64,000 nt of DNA from Rhynchopus euleeides. Taxonomy: Eukaryota > Euglenozoa > Diplonemea > Diplonemida > Diplonemidae. This document shows, piece by piece, positions 28,267 to 39,531 of the stretch (positions within the stretch are counted from its first letter, which is position 1; every line of letters begins with the position of its first letter). The stretch lies in contig OY723316.1 of assembly GCA_963210315.1 (NCBI GenBank), positions 744,001 to 808,000 of the forward strand, written 5' to 3'. The translations under genes were made by a program, and so were the position numbers. The notes under the pieces were generated by a model. The model did no database searches, was not told the DNA's origin, and worked only from the letters and a program-made list of their open reading frames with translations.

Positions 28267-30225
28267 ATGGAGGTGACTGTCCTCAGCACCGCAACCGGCG
28301 AGTCGACCTGCGTCAGTGTGTCTGAGAACGAGACGTTGGGGGGGCTGGTCCGCACAGCGGCAGATGAGTTTGGGCTGAACCCTGCGTATGTGGCAGCCTA
28401 TGCAGGCGACACCGACCTCTGCGACCACTACGGGCCGGACGCACGCCTGTCGGATTGCACGGCAGTCGAGGCAGGGTGCGAGGTGCAACTGCGCCCCGAA
28501 GCGTCACACTACGCCAGGGACATCGCGAACGGCAGCACCGCGTATGCCGACCTCCCGCCGTGGGCGAAGCAGACACGCGAATGCGCCACCGCCGCGATTG
28601 ACCGCAACCCGCGCGCCTTTGCCGGCGTTGACCCCAGCCTGCGCCGGGATAAGGCCCTGGTGATGCACGCCATCAGCAAGGGTGGCAGCCTGTACCACGC
28701 ATCCCCTGACATGCAGGACGACGACGAGGTTGTCGCCGCCGCCTGCGCCCAACACCCTGGCCAGCTGCAGCACGCCTCGTTGCGCCACCGCCGCAGCCAC
28801 TCCAGGGCCATCGCCATGCTGCGAGCTGACCGCACCGCCATCCACAGCGTCCACCCCGACCTCCTCGGGGACAGGGCCTTCGCAGCAGAAGCGCTCAAAC
28901 TGAGCGACGGCAGGCACTACGACCGCTTCGACGCAGGCATCCGGGCCGACCCAGACCTCGCCAGCTTCGCCACCCTCCGATGGGTGTACGCCTTTGAGCA
29001 CACCGCGGAGTCCCTCCGGGCAGACAGGGCGTTTGTCCTCAAGCTGTTCCGCGACCTGACGTATGTGCAGAAGCACCGTGCCATCCCTGCGTCTCGCTTC
29101 TGGGAGCGCAATACCCCTTTCGGATTCAACCATGCGCCCGACGCACCGTGCCCGCTCTCCCTCGTCAGCGAGGCGCTGCGTGCTGACTGTGACATCGTCC
29201 TGGCCGCAGTGCTCCTGAGGGGGGACTCCCTACAGTACGCCAGCCGGCCCCTCCGCGGCGACCCGTCCCTCGTGCTGCAGGGCCTGGAGGCGTCGTCGTC
29301 CCTCCTGATCTACGCGCTTCCCCCCGCAGTGGAGAGCTCCAAGGTGATGTTCCGTGCCATGTCGAAGTCCTCCTGCAACGAGCTGTCTCACGCAGGCCCT
29401 GGGCTCCTCGCCGACAAGGCATTCATGCTGAAGGCGGTGACGCGGAGCGCACTCGCCTTCCCCTATGCCGCGTTGGAGCTGCGTGCGGACCCTGCTGTCG
29501 CGCTGGCCGCGGTGAAGCAGGACCCTTCCCTCTACGCCACTCTCCCCGAGGCCGCGCGGTGCGACCCCGACGTGCTCTGCGCCACCCTGGCGGGCCGTCC
29601 GGATGTGGACATCCCTGCGCAGCTGCTGGGCAACCCCGCCGTGATGCGGCGTGCTGTGGGGATCAGCAAGGACTGCATCGCAAAGGCGTCACCTGAGGTG
29701 CAGGACGACGTGGAGGTGATGCTGGCGGCGGTGCGGCACAACCCTTACGCGCTGAAGCATGCCGAGGCAACCCCGAGGGCCGACCGGCGTGTGGTCCTGG
29801 CGGCGGTGTCCGGCAAAGGGTCTGCCATCGAGTTCGCCTCCCCAGAGCTGCAGGGTGACCATGAGGTGGCGCGTGCTGCGCTCAAGCAGACCCCCTACGC
29901 CTTGTCCTATGTGGACAGCAAGCTGAGCGATGACCGTTCCTTCATCCTGTCAGCTGTCTCAATCAATGGCAACGCCCTTTCAGGCGCCTCTGAGCGACTC
30001 CGCGGCGACCGTGCCGTGGTGACAGCGGCAGTGCGGTCTGCAGGAGGTGCCCTGCGCCACGCATCGCCCGACCTGCGGGCGGATCGGGAGGTCGTGGTAG
30101 CGGCGATACGGCAGGACGCAAGTGCTCTCGCGCACACGACGCTGCCTGAGACGCAGCACGCCGCGATCGTGGCGCAGGCGAAGGCGAAGGTGTCGGCAGT
30201 GTCTCGCCTGTTCGGGCTTGCCTGA
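28267..30225 (+). CDS. Ubiquitin-like/DUF4116 repeat protein, copy 1
   Basis: 652 residues. ATG 28267 is chosen because all four paralogues start MEVTV at the end of a conserved upstream block. Residues 1-75 form a ubiquitin-like pattern ('VTVLSTATGESTCVSVSENE', then 'LGGLVRTAADEFGL', 'DARLSDCTAVEAGCEVQL'). The rest is a string of helical repeats of about 50 residues, typified by 'LRADREVVVAAIRQDASAL' and 'LLGDRAFAAEALKLS', which is the DUF4116 pattern. No signal peptide or membrane segment. Known: DUF4116 proteins are abundant in protists and of unknown role; the helical repeats suggest a protein-binding surface. About ten or more repeats here. GC-rich third positions leave the opposite strand open over long stretches. 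Confidence 0.8.
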   Translation: MEVTVLSTATGESTCVSVSENETLGGLVRTAADEFGLNPAYVAAYAGDTDLCDHYGPDARLSDCTAVEAGCEVQLRPEASHYARDIANGSTAYADLPPWAKQTRECATAAIDRNPRAFAGVDPSLRRDKALVMHAISKGGSLYHASPDMQDDDEVVAAACAQHPGQLQHASLRHRRSHSRAIAMLRADRTAIHSVHPDLLGDRAFAAEALKLSDGRHYDRFDAGIRADPDLASFATLRWVYAFEHTAESLRADRAFVLKLFRDLTYVQKHRAIPASRFWERNTPFGFNHAPDAPCPLSLVSEALRADCDIVLAAVLLRGDSLQYASRPLRGDPSLVLQGLEASSSLLIYALPPAVESSKVMFRAMSKSSCNELSHAGPGLLADKAFMLKAVTRSALAFPYAALELRADPAVALAAVKQDPSLYATLPEAARCDPDVLCATLAGRPDVDIPAQLLGNPAVMRRAVGISKDCIAKASPEVQDDVEVMLAAVRHNPYALKHAEATPRADRRVVLAAVSGKGSAIEFASPELQGDHEVARAALKQTPYALSYVDSKLSDDRSFILSAVSINGNALSGASERLRGDRAVVTAAVRSAGGALRHASPDLRADREVVVAAIRQDASALAHTTLPETQHAAIVAQAKAKVSAVSRLFGLA

Positions 30226-32079
30226 GCAGGCTGGGGATGCGTCGAGGGAGGGGGTCAAGCGCCCGGTTGGACTCTTCGGGCTTTCCTTGCAGCACAGACC
30301 GCGTCGAGCCAGCGACCCTCTGAGCCTGTCACGACGGCGGGTGCACTTCCGACAGGCACTCCGGTGGCCCCCACTCCACCCAGCCCCACCGCTGAGTTAG
30401 GAACACACGCGACACTTCTTCGGCTGCCTGGTCTGCAGCACCGCCTGCTTGTGCAGCCGTGCACCCCCCAGGCCCCCTCACCGCCTGCACCGAAGCCGGT
30501 GGGAAGTATAGGGGGCTTCGCTCTGTGAGCCAAAGCTGTGCCACTCTGCAGCCAGTGTGTTGCGAGGTTCTCCCTTTTCTCAGTTTTCCTGTACTTCTGT
30601 GTGGAAAGGCCGCCCAATCGATGAAGCGAAAGTCTGCCAACTCTGTGTCTCCTTTGTATCACACATGCCGTGGACGGTTATCCCCCGAGTCTTTGCCTCT
30701 TTGCGACCTGCACTCAAACCAGTATCGCAGGAGCAACATACAAGGGTCGGTGTGTGCGTGTGTGATTGTGCTCGGGATGCGTCATGTGAGGGCCTTGAGT
30801 GCCAGCCGCACCCCCCCTCCCCTACCCCTGGCGCCATTGCGTGGGTTTTCCCGTTTCTTCACATTATTCAGTTCGGCGTAGCCCAACTAAGGGAATGTAT
30901 TTTTTGTGTGAAACGCACCGTGCTCACGGGAGGCGTTCAGAGCTAAAAATGTTGCAGTGGGAGCAATGTTTTGTTCGCCCAACACTCCACGCCCCCAACG
31001 TTCAGGTGACGAGAAGGTTGCCCCAACAACAGTGGCCGTTGCAACACCGACAGAGTGGTTTGGGACGGCATGCCTCTGATAAAATATTTTCTTTGCACCC
31101 GCATGGTTCCTTAGTGTGTGTGTAAACACATCATTCACCTGCAAAGGGTGCCCTGGCAAGCAGTGCGGGGTGGGGTGGGGGTCCAGTGCGTGCTCGGTGT
31201 TCGAAGAGACGCCAAAATGCCTCCTCTCCGTTCGATTCATCCGGTTGTCGAGGTGTCCGACATCTTCCGACCCACCTGCTACCCCAAGGGCGGCTGAGAC
31301 ACTGCCCCCATCCCACCCCACCCCTACTGCAACACTGCATCGCCAAGAGATGTGTCCCGAGAAGTGGCGGGGGTGAAGATGACACCGTGCCGCGAGGCCC
31401 CTCCATCATGCCCAACTGGCATCGCTTTCCCCACTCCCCTGCTGAAGGCCTTCTGAGGGCTAGCGCAGGTTCGCTGCAGGTTCTGCTGCCGCGGATGGCG
31501 GGGGGCACCGAGTCGTGTTCCTTCAGGGGATCATCGCCTTTGGCCTTGACACGCATCTGCATAAACCTTGAAGTGCGTGCTCCCGCAGGCATGCTTCCCT
31601 TGGGGCGCCCTGGCCACATGTGTGTATGTGAAGCACCACCCACACCTTCCCTGTCGGTGCCCTACCCCCATCGCAGGGGACGATGCATCGAGACAGACGC
31701 AGCAGTGATCCAAACGGACCCCCCTCCCCGATCCCTTCGTCAGGGCTCTGCAAGTCTTGGCACCCCGGCCAAGGCATAGCGACTCGCCTGTAGGATTTTG
31801 TTGATTTTGTTTGATTTGAGCTTGTTTGGTTTTGCGTTTCCGCGTCTGTCGCCGTGACTTACGCAGGCAGCTGGCAGGGGAGGGGGGCGGGGTGTGTGTC
31901 TGCCGTTGGGGTTGTGGGGCACGCCCGGCACGTTGTGATATGAGAGCGTGTGCCGTGGAGCACCGAGTCCGGCATGTGGGGGGTGCTGCTGGGCAAACCC
32001 GGTGTGTGTGTGGCGTCACCACCAACACCACCACAGCATTATCAGCCCTGACGCGCCCTCGCACACCACACGCACACAA
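30226..32079. repeat. 3' flank of copy 1, duplicated after copy 3
   Basis: 30226-31870 is closely similar to 36786-38543. The shared landmarks include 'CGTCGAGGGAGGGGGTCAAG', the 'GACATCTTCCG' block and 'CGTCTGTCGCCGTGACTTAC'. The first 170 bp also follow copy 2. The conserved segment just before the next ATG contains 'CGCACACCACACGCACACAA'. No separate gene is supported. Confidence 0.65.
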
Positions 32080-34083
32080 ATGGAGGTGACTGTCCTCAGC
32101 ACCGCAACCGGCGAGTCGACCTGCGTCAGTGTATCTGAGAACGAGACGTTGGGGGGGCTGGTCCGCACAGCGGCAGATGAGTTTGGGCTGGACCCTGCGT
32201 ATGTGGCAGCCTATGCAGGCGACACCGACCTCTGCGACCACTACGGGCGGGACGCACGCCTGTCGGATTGCACGGCAGTCGAGGCAGGGTGCGAGGTGCA
32301 GCTGCGCCCCGAAGCGTCGCACTACGCCAGGGACATCGCGAACGGCAAGACCGCGTATGCCGACCTCCCGCCGTGGGCGAAGCAGACACGCGAATGCGCC
32401 ACCGCCGCAATTGACCGCAATCTGCGCGCCTTTGCCGGCGTTGACTCCAGCCTGCACTACAAGTGTGAGCTGCGCCGCGTAGCGCCGCAAATTGTCACGC
32501 TGGAGGGGGCTGACATCACCGCGGATGCCGACCTCCTCGGGGACAGGGCCTTCGCAGCAGAAGCGCTCCCGCCGTTGGCGAATCAGACATGCAAATGTTC
32601 CAACGACAGGATTGACCCCGACCCCTGCATCTTTGGGGACATCGACCCCAGACTGCACAACGACAAGACCCTGATGATGTACGCCATCAGCAAGGGTGGC
32701 AGCCTGTACCACGCATCCCCTGACCTGCAGGACGATGACGAGGTTGTCGCCGCCGCCTTTGCCCAACACCCTGGCCACCTGCAGCACGCCTCGTTGCGCC
32801 ACCGCCGCAGCCACTCCAGGGCCATCGCCATGCTGCGGGCTGACCGCACCGCCATCCACAGCGTCCACCCCGACCTCCTCGGGGACAGGGCCTTCGCAGC
32901 AGAAGCGCTCAAACTGAGCAACGGCAGGCACTACGACCGCTTCGACGCAGGCATCCGGGCCGACCCAGACCTCGCCAGCTTCGCCACCCTCCGATGGGTG
33001 TACGCCTTTGAGCACACAGCGGAGTCCCTCCGGGCAGACAGGGCGTTTGTCCTCAAGCTGTTCCGCGACTTGACTTATGTGCAGAAGCACCACGCCATCC
33101 CTGCGTCCCGCTTCTGGGAGCGCAATACTCCTTTCTTTGGATCCAACCATGCGCCCGACGCGCCGTGCCCGCTCTCCCTCGTCAGCGAGGCGCTGCGTGC
33201 TGACCGTGACATCGTCCTGGCCGCAGTGCTCCTGAGGGGGGACTCCCTGCAGTACGCCAGCCGGCCCCTCCGCGCCGACAAGGCATTCATGCTGAAGGCG
33301 GTGAAGCAGGGCGCACTCGCCTTCCCCTATGCCGCGTTGGAGCTGCGTGCGGACCCTGCTGTCGCGCTGGCCGCGGTGAAGCAGGACCCTTCCCTCTACG
33401 CCACTCTCCCCGAGGCAGCGCGGTGCGACCCCGACGTGCTCTGCGCCACCCTGGCGGGCCGCCCGGATGTGGACATCCCTGCGCAGCTGCTGGGCAACCC
33501 CGCCGTGATGCGGCGTGCTGTGGGGATCAGCAAGGACTGCATCGCAAAGGCGTCACCTGAGGTGCGGGACGACGTGGAGGTGATGCTGGCGGCGGTGCGG
33601 CACAACCCTTACGCGCTGAAGCATGCCGAGGCAACCCCGAGGGCCGACCGGCGTGTGGTGCTGGCGGCGGTGTCCGGCAAAGGGTCTGTCATCGAGTTCG
33701 CCTCCCCAGAGCTGCAGGGTGACCATGAGGTGGCGCGTGCTGCGCTGAAGGAGTCCCCCGACGCCTGGTCCTGTGTGGACAGCAAGCTGAGCGATGACCG
33801 TTCCTTCATCCTGTCAGCTGTCTCAATCAATGGCAACGCCCTTTCAGGCGCCTCTGAGCGACTCCGCGGTGACCGTGCCGTGGTGACAGCGGCAGTGCGG
33901 TCTGCAGGAGGTGCCCTGCGCCACGCTTCGCCCGACCTGCGGGCGGATCGGGAGGTCGTGGTAGCGGCGATACGGCAGGACGCAAGTGCTCTCGTGCACA
34001 CGACGCTGCCTGAGACGCAGCACCCTGAGATCCTGGCGCAGGCGAAGGTGTCGGCAGTGTCTCGCCTGTTCGGGCTTGCCTGA
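32080..34083 (+). CDS. Ubiquitin-like/DUF4116 repeat protein, copy 2 (rearranged)
   Basis: 667 residues from ATG 32080. Same ubiquitin-like head and repeats as copy 1. It has an additional segment near residues 125-185 ('KCELRRVAPQIVTLEGADI', 'LPPLANQTCKCSNDRID') made of an extra repeat and a half. It lacks the segment around 'LVLQGLE ... ELSHAGPGLL' found in copies 1, 3 and 4. The frame is kept in both changes, so whole repeats appear to be gained and lost. The last 200 residues are almost identical to copy 1. Confidence 0.8.
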   Translation: MEVTVLSTATGESTCVSVSENETLGGLVRTAADEFGLDPAYVAAYAGDTDLCDHYGRDARLSDCTAVEAGCEVQLRPEASHYARDIANGKTAYADLPPWAKQTRECATAAIDRNLRAFAGVDSSLHYKCELRRVAPQIVTLEGADITADADLLGDRAFAAEALPPLANQTCKCSNDRIDPDPCIFGDIDPRLHNDKTLMMYAISKGGSLYHASPDLQDDDEVVAAAFAQHPGHLQHASLRHRRSHSRAIAMLRADRTAIHSVHPDLLGDRAFAAEALKLSNGRHYDRFDAGIRADPDLASFATLRWVYAFEHTAESLRADRAFVLKLFRDLTYVQKHHAIPASRFWERNTPFFGSNHAPDAPCPLSLVSEALRADRDIVLAAVLLRGDSLQYASRPLRADKAFMLKAVKQGALAFPYAALELRADPAVALAAVKQDPSLYATLPEAARCDPDVLCATLAGRPDVDIPAQLLGNPAVMRRAVGISKDCIAKASPEVRDDVEVMLAAVRHNPYALKHAEATPRADRRVVLAAVSGKGSVIEFASPELQGDHEVARAALKESPDAWSCVDSKLSDDRSFILSAVSINGNALSGASERLRGDRAVVTAAVRSAGGALRHASPDLRADREVVVAAIRQDASALVHTTLPETQHPEILAQAKVSAVSRLFGLA

Positions 34084-34853
34084 GCAGGCTGGGGATGAGG
34101 ATGCGTCGAGGGAGGGGGTCAAGCGCCCGGTTGGACTCTTCGGGCTTTCCTTGCAGCACAGACCGCGTCGAGCCAGCGACCCTCTGAGCCTGTCACGACG
34201 GCGGGTGGCACTTCCGACAGGCGATCCGGTGGCCCCCACTCCACCCAGCCCCACCGACAGCTCGAAGTCAACAGCCAGCTCCATGAGGGTCACGGTGTGC
34301 TCCCCTCCCTGCGGCCCCCATTTCCGGCCCCGCAGCCAGTCTCAGAGGGCCACACACAGCTCCGGGGGCGCTTGCCCCATGTGCCTGTTTGACAGTGGAC
34401 GGCGCCCGCACAGGGATGCAGGCCCTTTCGGGGTTGGGTGTGCGCCACCCCCATGGATAGTGTAGGGTACGGTGGTGGCGCGCGGAGCAGTCGATCACTC
34501 CATCTTTCTCCTGCCGCACCGAAAGGACTGCAATGAAGTAGCGGTGCAGCTGTGCCACTATATCCACCCTGCGTGCAAAGGATAGTGGCAGGGGCTGCCT
34601 GTCCTCCCAGACGCCGTGTCTAAAGGCGGGCGCCGCCCCGCATATCACCAGGCAAGGTGGCCAGGCTGACCGGCCCACTGCCGTGATGGGGTGGTTTTGG
34701 CGGATTGAGTCCCACGGCCCTGCGTCACTGTCTCGGGGGTGCCTGCGTTGCAGTATCCCTGTGTGTGGGTGTGTGTGTGTGTGTGTGGCGTCACCACCAA
34801 CACCACCACATCATGTCAGCCCCGACGCGCCCTCGCACACCACACGCACACAA
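34084..34853. other. Spacer between copies 2 and 3
   Basis: The first 170 bp match the other 3' flanks. Then comes unique sequence, a (TG)n run at 34769-34786 and the conserved block before the ATG. No ORF supported. Confidence 0.5.
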
Positions 34854-36785
34854 ATGGAGGTGACTGTCATCAGCACCGCAACCGGCGAGTCGACGTGCGT
34901 CAGTGTGTCTGAGAACGAGACGTTGGGGGGGCTGGTCCGCACAGCGGCAGATGAGTTTGGGCTGGACCCTGCGTATGTGGCAGCCTATGCAGGCGACACC
35001 GACCTCTGCGACCACTACGGGCTGGACGCACGCCTGTCGGACTGCACGGCAGTCGAGGCAGGGTGCGAGGTGCAGCTGCGCCCTGAAGCGTCGCACTACG
35101 CCAGGGACATCGCCAACGGCAACACCGCGTATGCCGACCTCCCGCCGTGGGCGAAGCAGACACGCGAATGCGCCACCGCCGCGATCGACCGCGACCCCTG
35201 CATCTTTGGGGACATCGACCCCAGCCTGCACAACGACAAGGCCCTGGCGATGCACGCCATCAGCAAGGGTGGCAGCCTGCGCTACGCATCCCCTGACCTG
35301 CAGGACGACGACGAGGTTGTCGCCGCCGCCTTTGCCCAACACCCTGGCCACCTGCAGTACGCCACCCTGCGCCACCGCCGCAGCCACCCCAAGGTCGTCG
35401 CCATGCTGCGAGCTGACCGCACCGCCATCCACAGCGTCCACCCCGACCTCCTCGGGGACAGAACCTTCGCCGCAGAAGCGCTCGAAATCTGCAACGGCAG
35501 GCACTACGACCGCTTCGACGCAGGCATCCGGGCCGACCCAGACCTCGCCAGCTTCGCCACCCTCCGATGGGTGTACGCCTTTGAGCACACCGCGGAGTCC
35601 CTCCGGGCAGACAGGGCGTTTGTCCTCAAGCTGTTCCGCGACCTGGCCCACAAGCTGCGGTTCTGGGAACGCACACCCCCTACAAGGTTCAACCACGCAC
35701 CCTACGCGCCGTGCCCGCTCTCCCTCGTCAGCGAGGCGCTGCGTGCTGACCGCGACATAGTCCTGGCCGCAGTGCTCCTGAGGGGGGACTCCCTGCAGTA
35801 CGCCAGCCGGCCCCTCCGCGGCGACCCGTCCCTCGTGCTGCAGGGCCTGGAGGTGTCCCCTTCGCCACTGCCCTACGCGCTTCCCCCCGCAGTGGAGAGC
35901 TCCAAGGTGATGTTCCGTGCCATGTCGAAGTCCTCCTGCAACGAGCTGTCTCACGCAGGCCCTGGGCTCCTCGCCGACAAGGCATTCATGCTGAAGGCGG
36001 TGACGCGGAGCGCACTCGCCTTCCCCTATGCCGCGTTGGAGCTGCGTGCGGACCCTGCTGTCGCGCTGGCCGCGGTGAAGCAGGACCCTTCCCTCTACGC
36101 CACTCTCCCCGAGGCAGCGCGGTGCGACCCCGACGTGCTCTGCGCCACCCTGGCGGGCCGCCCGGATGTGGACATCCCTGCGCAGCTGCTGGGCAACCCC
36201 ACCGTGATGCGGCGTGCTGTGGGGATCAGCAAGGACTGCATCGCAAAGGCGTCGCCTGAGGTGCGGGACGACGTGGAGGTGATGTTGGCGGCGGTGCGGC
36301 ACAACCCTTACGCGCTGAAGCATGCCGAGGCAACCCCGAGGGCCGACCGGCGTGTGGTCCTGGCGGCGGTGTCCGCCAGAGGGTCTGCCATCGAGTTCGC
36401 CTCCCCAGAGCTGCAGGGTGACCATGAGGTGGCGCGTGCTGCGCTCAAGCACAATCCCTACGCCTTGTGCTATGCGACGAACAGCAAGCTGAGCGATGAC
36501 CGTTCCTTCATCCTGTCAGCTGTCTCAATCAATGGCAACGCCCTTTCAGGCGCCTCTGAGCGACTCCGCGGCGACCGTGCCGTGGTGACAGCAGCAGTGC
36601 GGTTTGCAGGAGGTGCCCTGCGCCACGCTTCGCCCGACCTGCGGGCGGATCGGGAGGTCGTGGTAGCGGCGATACGGCAGGACGCAAGTGCTCTGGTGCA
36701 CACGACGCTGCCTGCGACGCAGCACCCTGAGATCCTAGCGCAGGCGAAAGTGTCGGCAGTGTCTCGCCTGTTCGGGCTTGCCTGA
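34854..36785 (+). CDS. Ubiquitin-like/DUF4116 repeat protein, copy 3
   Basis: 643 residues from ATG 34854. It is closest to copy 4 in the first half ('DRDPCIFGDIDPSLHNDKAL', 'LRYASPDLQDDDEVV', 'DLAHKLRFWER'). In the second half it shares 'SKSSCNELSHAGPGLL' with copy 1. The switch points to conversion or unequal crossing-over between copies. Domain content and likely role as copy 1. Confidence 0.8.
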   Translation: MEVTVISTATGESTCVSVSENETLGGLVRTAADEFGLDPAYVAAYAGDTDLCDHYGLDARLSDCTAVEAGCEVQLRPEASHYARDIANGNTAYADLPPWAKQTRECATAAIDRDPCIFGDIDPSLHNDKALAMHAISKGGSLRYASPDLQDDDEVVAAAFAQHPGHLQYATLRHRRSHPKVVAMLRADRTAIHSVHPDLLGDRTFAAEALEICNGRHYDRFDAGIRADPDLASFATLRWVYAFEHTAESLRADRAFVLKLFRDLAHKLRFWERTPPTRFNHAPYAPCPLSLVSEALRADRDIVLAAVLLRGDSLQYASRPLRGDPSLVLQGLEVSPSPLPYALPPAVESSKVMFRAMSKSSCNELSHAGPGLLADKAFMLKAVTRSALAFPYAALELRADPAVALAAVKQDPSLYATLPEAARCDPDVLCATLAGRPDVDIPAQLLGNPTVMRRAVGISKDCIAKASPEVRDDVEVMLAAVRHNPYALKHAEATPRADRRVVLAAVSARGSAIEFASPELQGDHEVARAALKHNPYALCYATNSKLSDDRSFILSAVSINGNALSGASERLRGDRAVVTAAVRFAGGALRHASPDLRADREVVVAAIRQDASALVHTTLPATQHPEILAQAKVSAVSRLFGLA

Positions 36786-38963
36786 GCAGGCTGGGGATGA
36801 GGATGCGTCGAGGGAGGGGGTCAAGCGCCCGGTTGGACTCTTCGGGCTTTCCTTGCAGCACAGACCGCGTCGAGCCAGCGACCCTCTGAGCCTGTCACGA
36901 CGGCGGGTGCACTTCCGACAGGCGATCCGGTGGCCCCACTCCACCCAGCCCCACTGCTGAGTCAGGAACACGCGCGACACTTCTTCGGCTGTCTGGTCTG
37001 CAGCACCGCCTGCTCGTGCAGCCGTGCACCCCCAGGCCCCCTCACCGCCTGCACCGAAGCCGGTGGGAAATACGGGGGGCTTCGCTCACCGTGCCAGGCT
37101 GTGTGAGTCAAAGCTGTGCCACTCTGCAACCAGTGTGTTGTGCGGTTCCCCCTTTTCTCAGTTTTCCTGTACTTCTGGGTGGAAAGGCCGCCCAATCGAT
37201 GAAGCGAAAGTATGCCAACTCTGTGCCTCCTTGTACCGTGGACGGTTATCCCCCGAGTCTTTGCCTCTTTGCGACCTGCACTCAAACCAGTATCGCAGCA
37301 GCAACATACAAGGGTCGGTGTGTGCGTGTGTGATTGTCCTCGGGATGCGTCATGTGAGGGCCTTGAGTGCCAGCCGCACCCCCCCCTCCCCTACCCCTGG
37401 CGCCATTGCGTGGGTTTTCCCGTTGCTTCGTATTTTTCAGTTCAGCGGAGTCCAACTAAGGAAATGGTTTTCTTTTGGCAGAACGCGAAAATCACCCGCT
37501 CGGGTGAGAAGTGTGTTTGACCTAAAAAGAAGCTGTGTGGCAGCAATGCGGGTGTGGTTCTCTGCATCGGTTGATTCTCTGCCTCATCAGAACATTCACC
37601 TTCATTCAGCAGATTAACACCCCGGTTTGCACAAACGAACACATTACGTACGGCGGCTGGTGTAGCAGAAGCCCCCACACTTCGTACTGCGTTCGTAGTC
37701 AAAACCCCCTTTTCTGTTGCACCAAGTACGCCGGTTACTTTTTTTGCACCGCATGTATCCTTTTGTGTACACCTCGTACACCTCCAAAGGCCCCCCCTGG
37801 CAGTCTGTGCGGGGTGGGGTGGGTGTCCAGTGCCTGTTCGGTGTTCGAAGAGACGCCAAAAATGCCTCCTCTCCGTTCGATTCATCCGGTTGTCGAGGTG
37901 TCCGACATCTTCCGCCCCACCTGCTACCCCAAGGGCGGCAGAGACACTGCCCCCCATCCCACCCCACCCCTACTGCAACACTGCATCGCCAAGAGATGTG
38001 TCCCGAGAAGTGGCGGGGGGGAGGACGACACCGTGCCGCGAGGCACTTCCCCAAGCGCCATCTGACCCAGCGCTTGTTTTCCGCCTCGAGGCCCCTACAT
38101 TATGCCCAACTGGCATCGCTTTCCCCACTCCCCTGCTGAAGGCCTTCTGAGGGCTAGCGCAGTTTCGCTGCAGGTTCTGCTGCCGCGGATGGCGGGGGGC
38201 ACCGAGTCGTGTTCCTTCAGGGGATCATCGCCTTTGGCCTTCACGCCATCTGCATACACCTTGAAGTGTGTGCTCCCGCACGCATGCTTCCTTTGGGGGG
38301 CCCTGGCCACATGTGTGTCTGTGAAGCACCACCCACACCTTCCCTGTCGGTGCCCTACCCCCATCGCAGGGGACACTGCATCGAGACAGACGCAGCAGTG
38401 ATCGAAACGGACCCCCTCCCCCATCCCTTCGTCAAGGCGCTGCAAGTCTTGGCACCCCGGCTAGGCCTAGGCCTAGCGGCTCGCCTGTATCATCTTGTTG
38501 CTTTGCTTGATGCGGGCTCGTCTGTCGCCGTGACTTACGCAGGCCTCTGCTTCGGCAAACCCTGTGTGTGTGTGTGTGGTTATAAGGTTTTAAGGCGGTG
38601 TCGCCCTGCACGGGCAGTAGCACCTCCCCTTCAGTATCGCACTCCCGAAGGATTCCCCAACACGACGTGACACCGGTTTCGACGCGTACTCTTCGTACCC
38701 CTCCCCCCGGCCGCGTCTCTTCAGCGAAGAACCGGGGATAATCGGACCAGGGCTAGCTAAACCCTGGTGGTGTCACGGGTGGGGTTGGAGAGGGAGAAAA
38801 GGAAGAAATGAAGTTGCGAAAAAGTCAAACACTGACACGTGAAATCAATAAAAAATCGGTATATATCGCCCCCTTGCTGCGATGTGTGTGTGTGTGTGTG
38901 TGTAGTGATAGTGGTTTTAAGTGGGTAACCCTGCGCGGATCTGTGCCCACTCCCCGCCCACCC
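36786..38963. repeat. 3' flank of copy 3, duplicate of 30226-31870
   Basis: 36786-38543 parallels the flank of copy 1, with an extra unrelated stretch around 37440-37800. 38560-38960 is unique, with (TG)n near 38560-38580 and 38881-38905. I see no gene. Confidence 0.6.
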
Positions 38964-39254
38964 CTACGTCACAGCGGATGCCCCACTCGGGTTAGAGTGT
39001 GGGGCCAACTCAGTGCCACTCCGAGGAGGGCGTGAGGCATAGCCAGCGTGGTGCGTGCCGCAACAGTGTGTGAGTGATTTCGCACTGCTGTGGCAGTCCC
39101 CGCACCGGCCCATGCGATGCGTCTTGCAAAATTCCATGGTGACTTGCAAGCCGTCGTTCTTCCCGTGGTGGTCCCGGCAGCAGTCCTCTTCCGAGAGGCG
39201 CCGGCGCCGGCAGTCCACGCAGCGGGGTTTCCAGTGCAGAGCGCAGGTAAGCAT
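38964..39254 (-). CDS. Candidate twin Cys/His-module (B-box-like) protein, partial model
   Basis: A minus frame from ATG 39254 (or 39428) to the stop at 38964. It contains two modules of exactly the same spacing, C-x2-H-x4-C-x2-C-x9-C-C-x2-H-H, at about 39242-39162 and 39122-39042. The modules share R before the third ligand, D between the CxxC and G after it. The spacing recalls B-box zinc fingers, though it is shorter. The frame continues open upstream into the divergent DUF4116 copy 4 start, so the real 5' end or an intron is unknown. The match between the two modules would be surprising by chance. It could be an exon or a relic. Confidence 0.45.
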   Translation of the reverse strand: MLTCALHWKPRCVDCRRRRLSEEDCCRDHHGKNDGLQVTMEFCKTHRMGRCGDCHSSAKSLTHCCGTHHAGYASRPPRSGTELAPHSNPSGASAVT

Positions 39255-39531
39255 CTTCGCGTTCCGTCTGGCTCCAGGGGGGGCAGTCCGGGGAGCAGCG
39301 CCCCGTCGTTCCCATGACCGTCCTGTCCGGGCGTTGGCTTGCCGGCTGCTGGCAGTCCATTGCTGGGCCGCTTGCTGCCACCCCTCTGGGTAGTGGGGCT
39401 GCGGTGCGAAGGTTGCGGCCCACGCCATGCCGCGGGAGTGGAAGGTGTGTGTGTGTGTGTGTGGCGTCACCACCAACACCACCACACCACGCATCAGCCC
39501 CGACGCGTCCTCGCACACCACACGCACACAA

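Noticed and set aside
30887-31378. Gene in the duplicated flank (31166, 37810 and 42205 copies)
   Set aside because: The three copies differ by indels that break every frame, so the block behaves as a noncoding repeat.
31531-36452. Long minus-strand ORFs (over 500 codons) opposite the DUF4116 genes
   Set aside because: They mirror the plus-strand genes, recur in the same form in each paralogue and arise from GC-rich third positions. Their sequence shows no independent domain.
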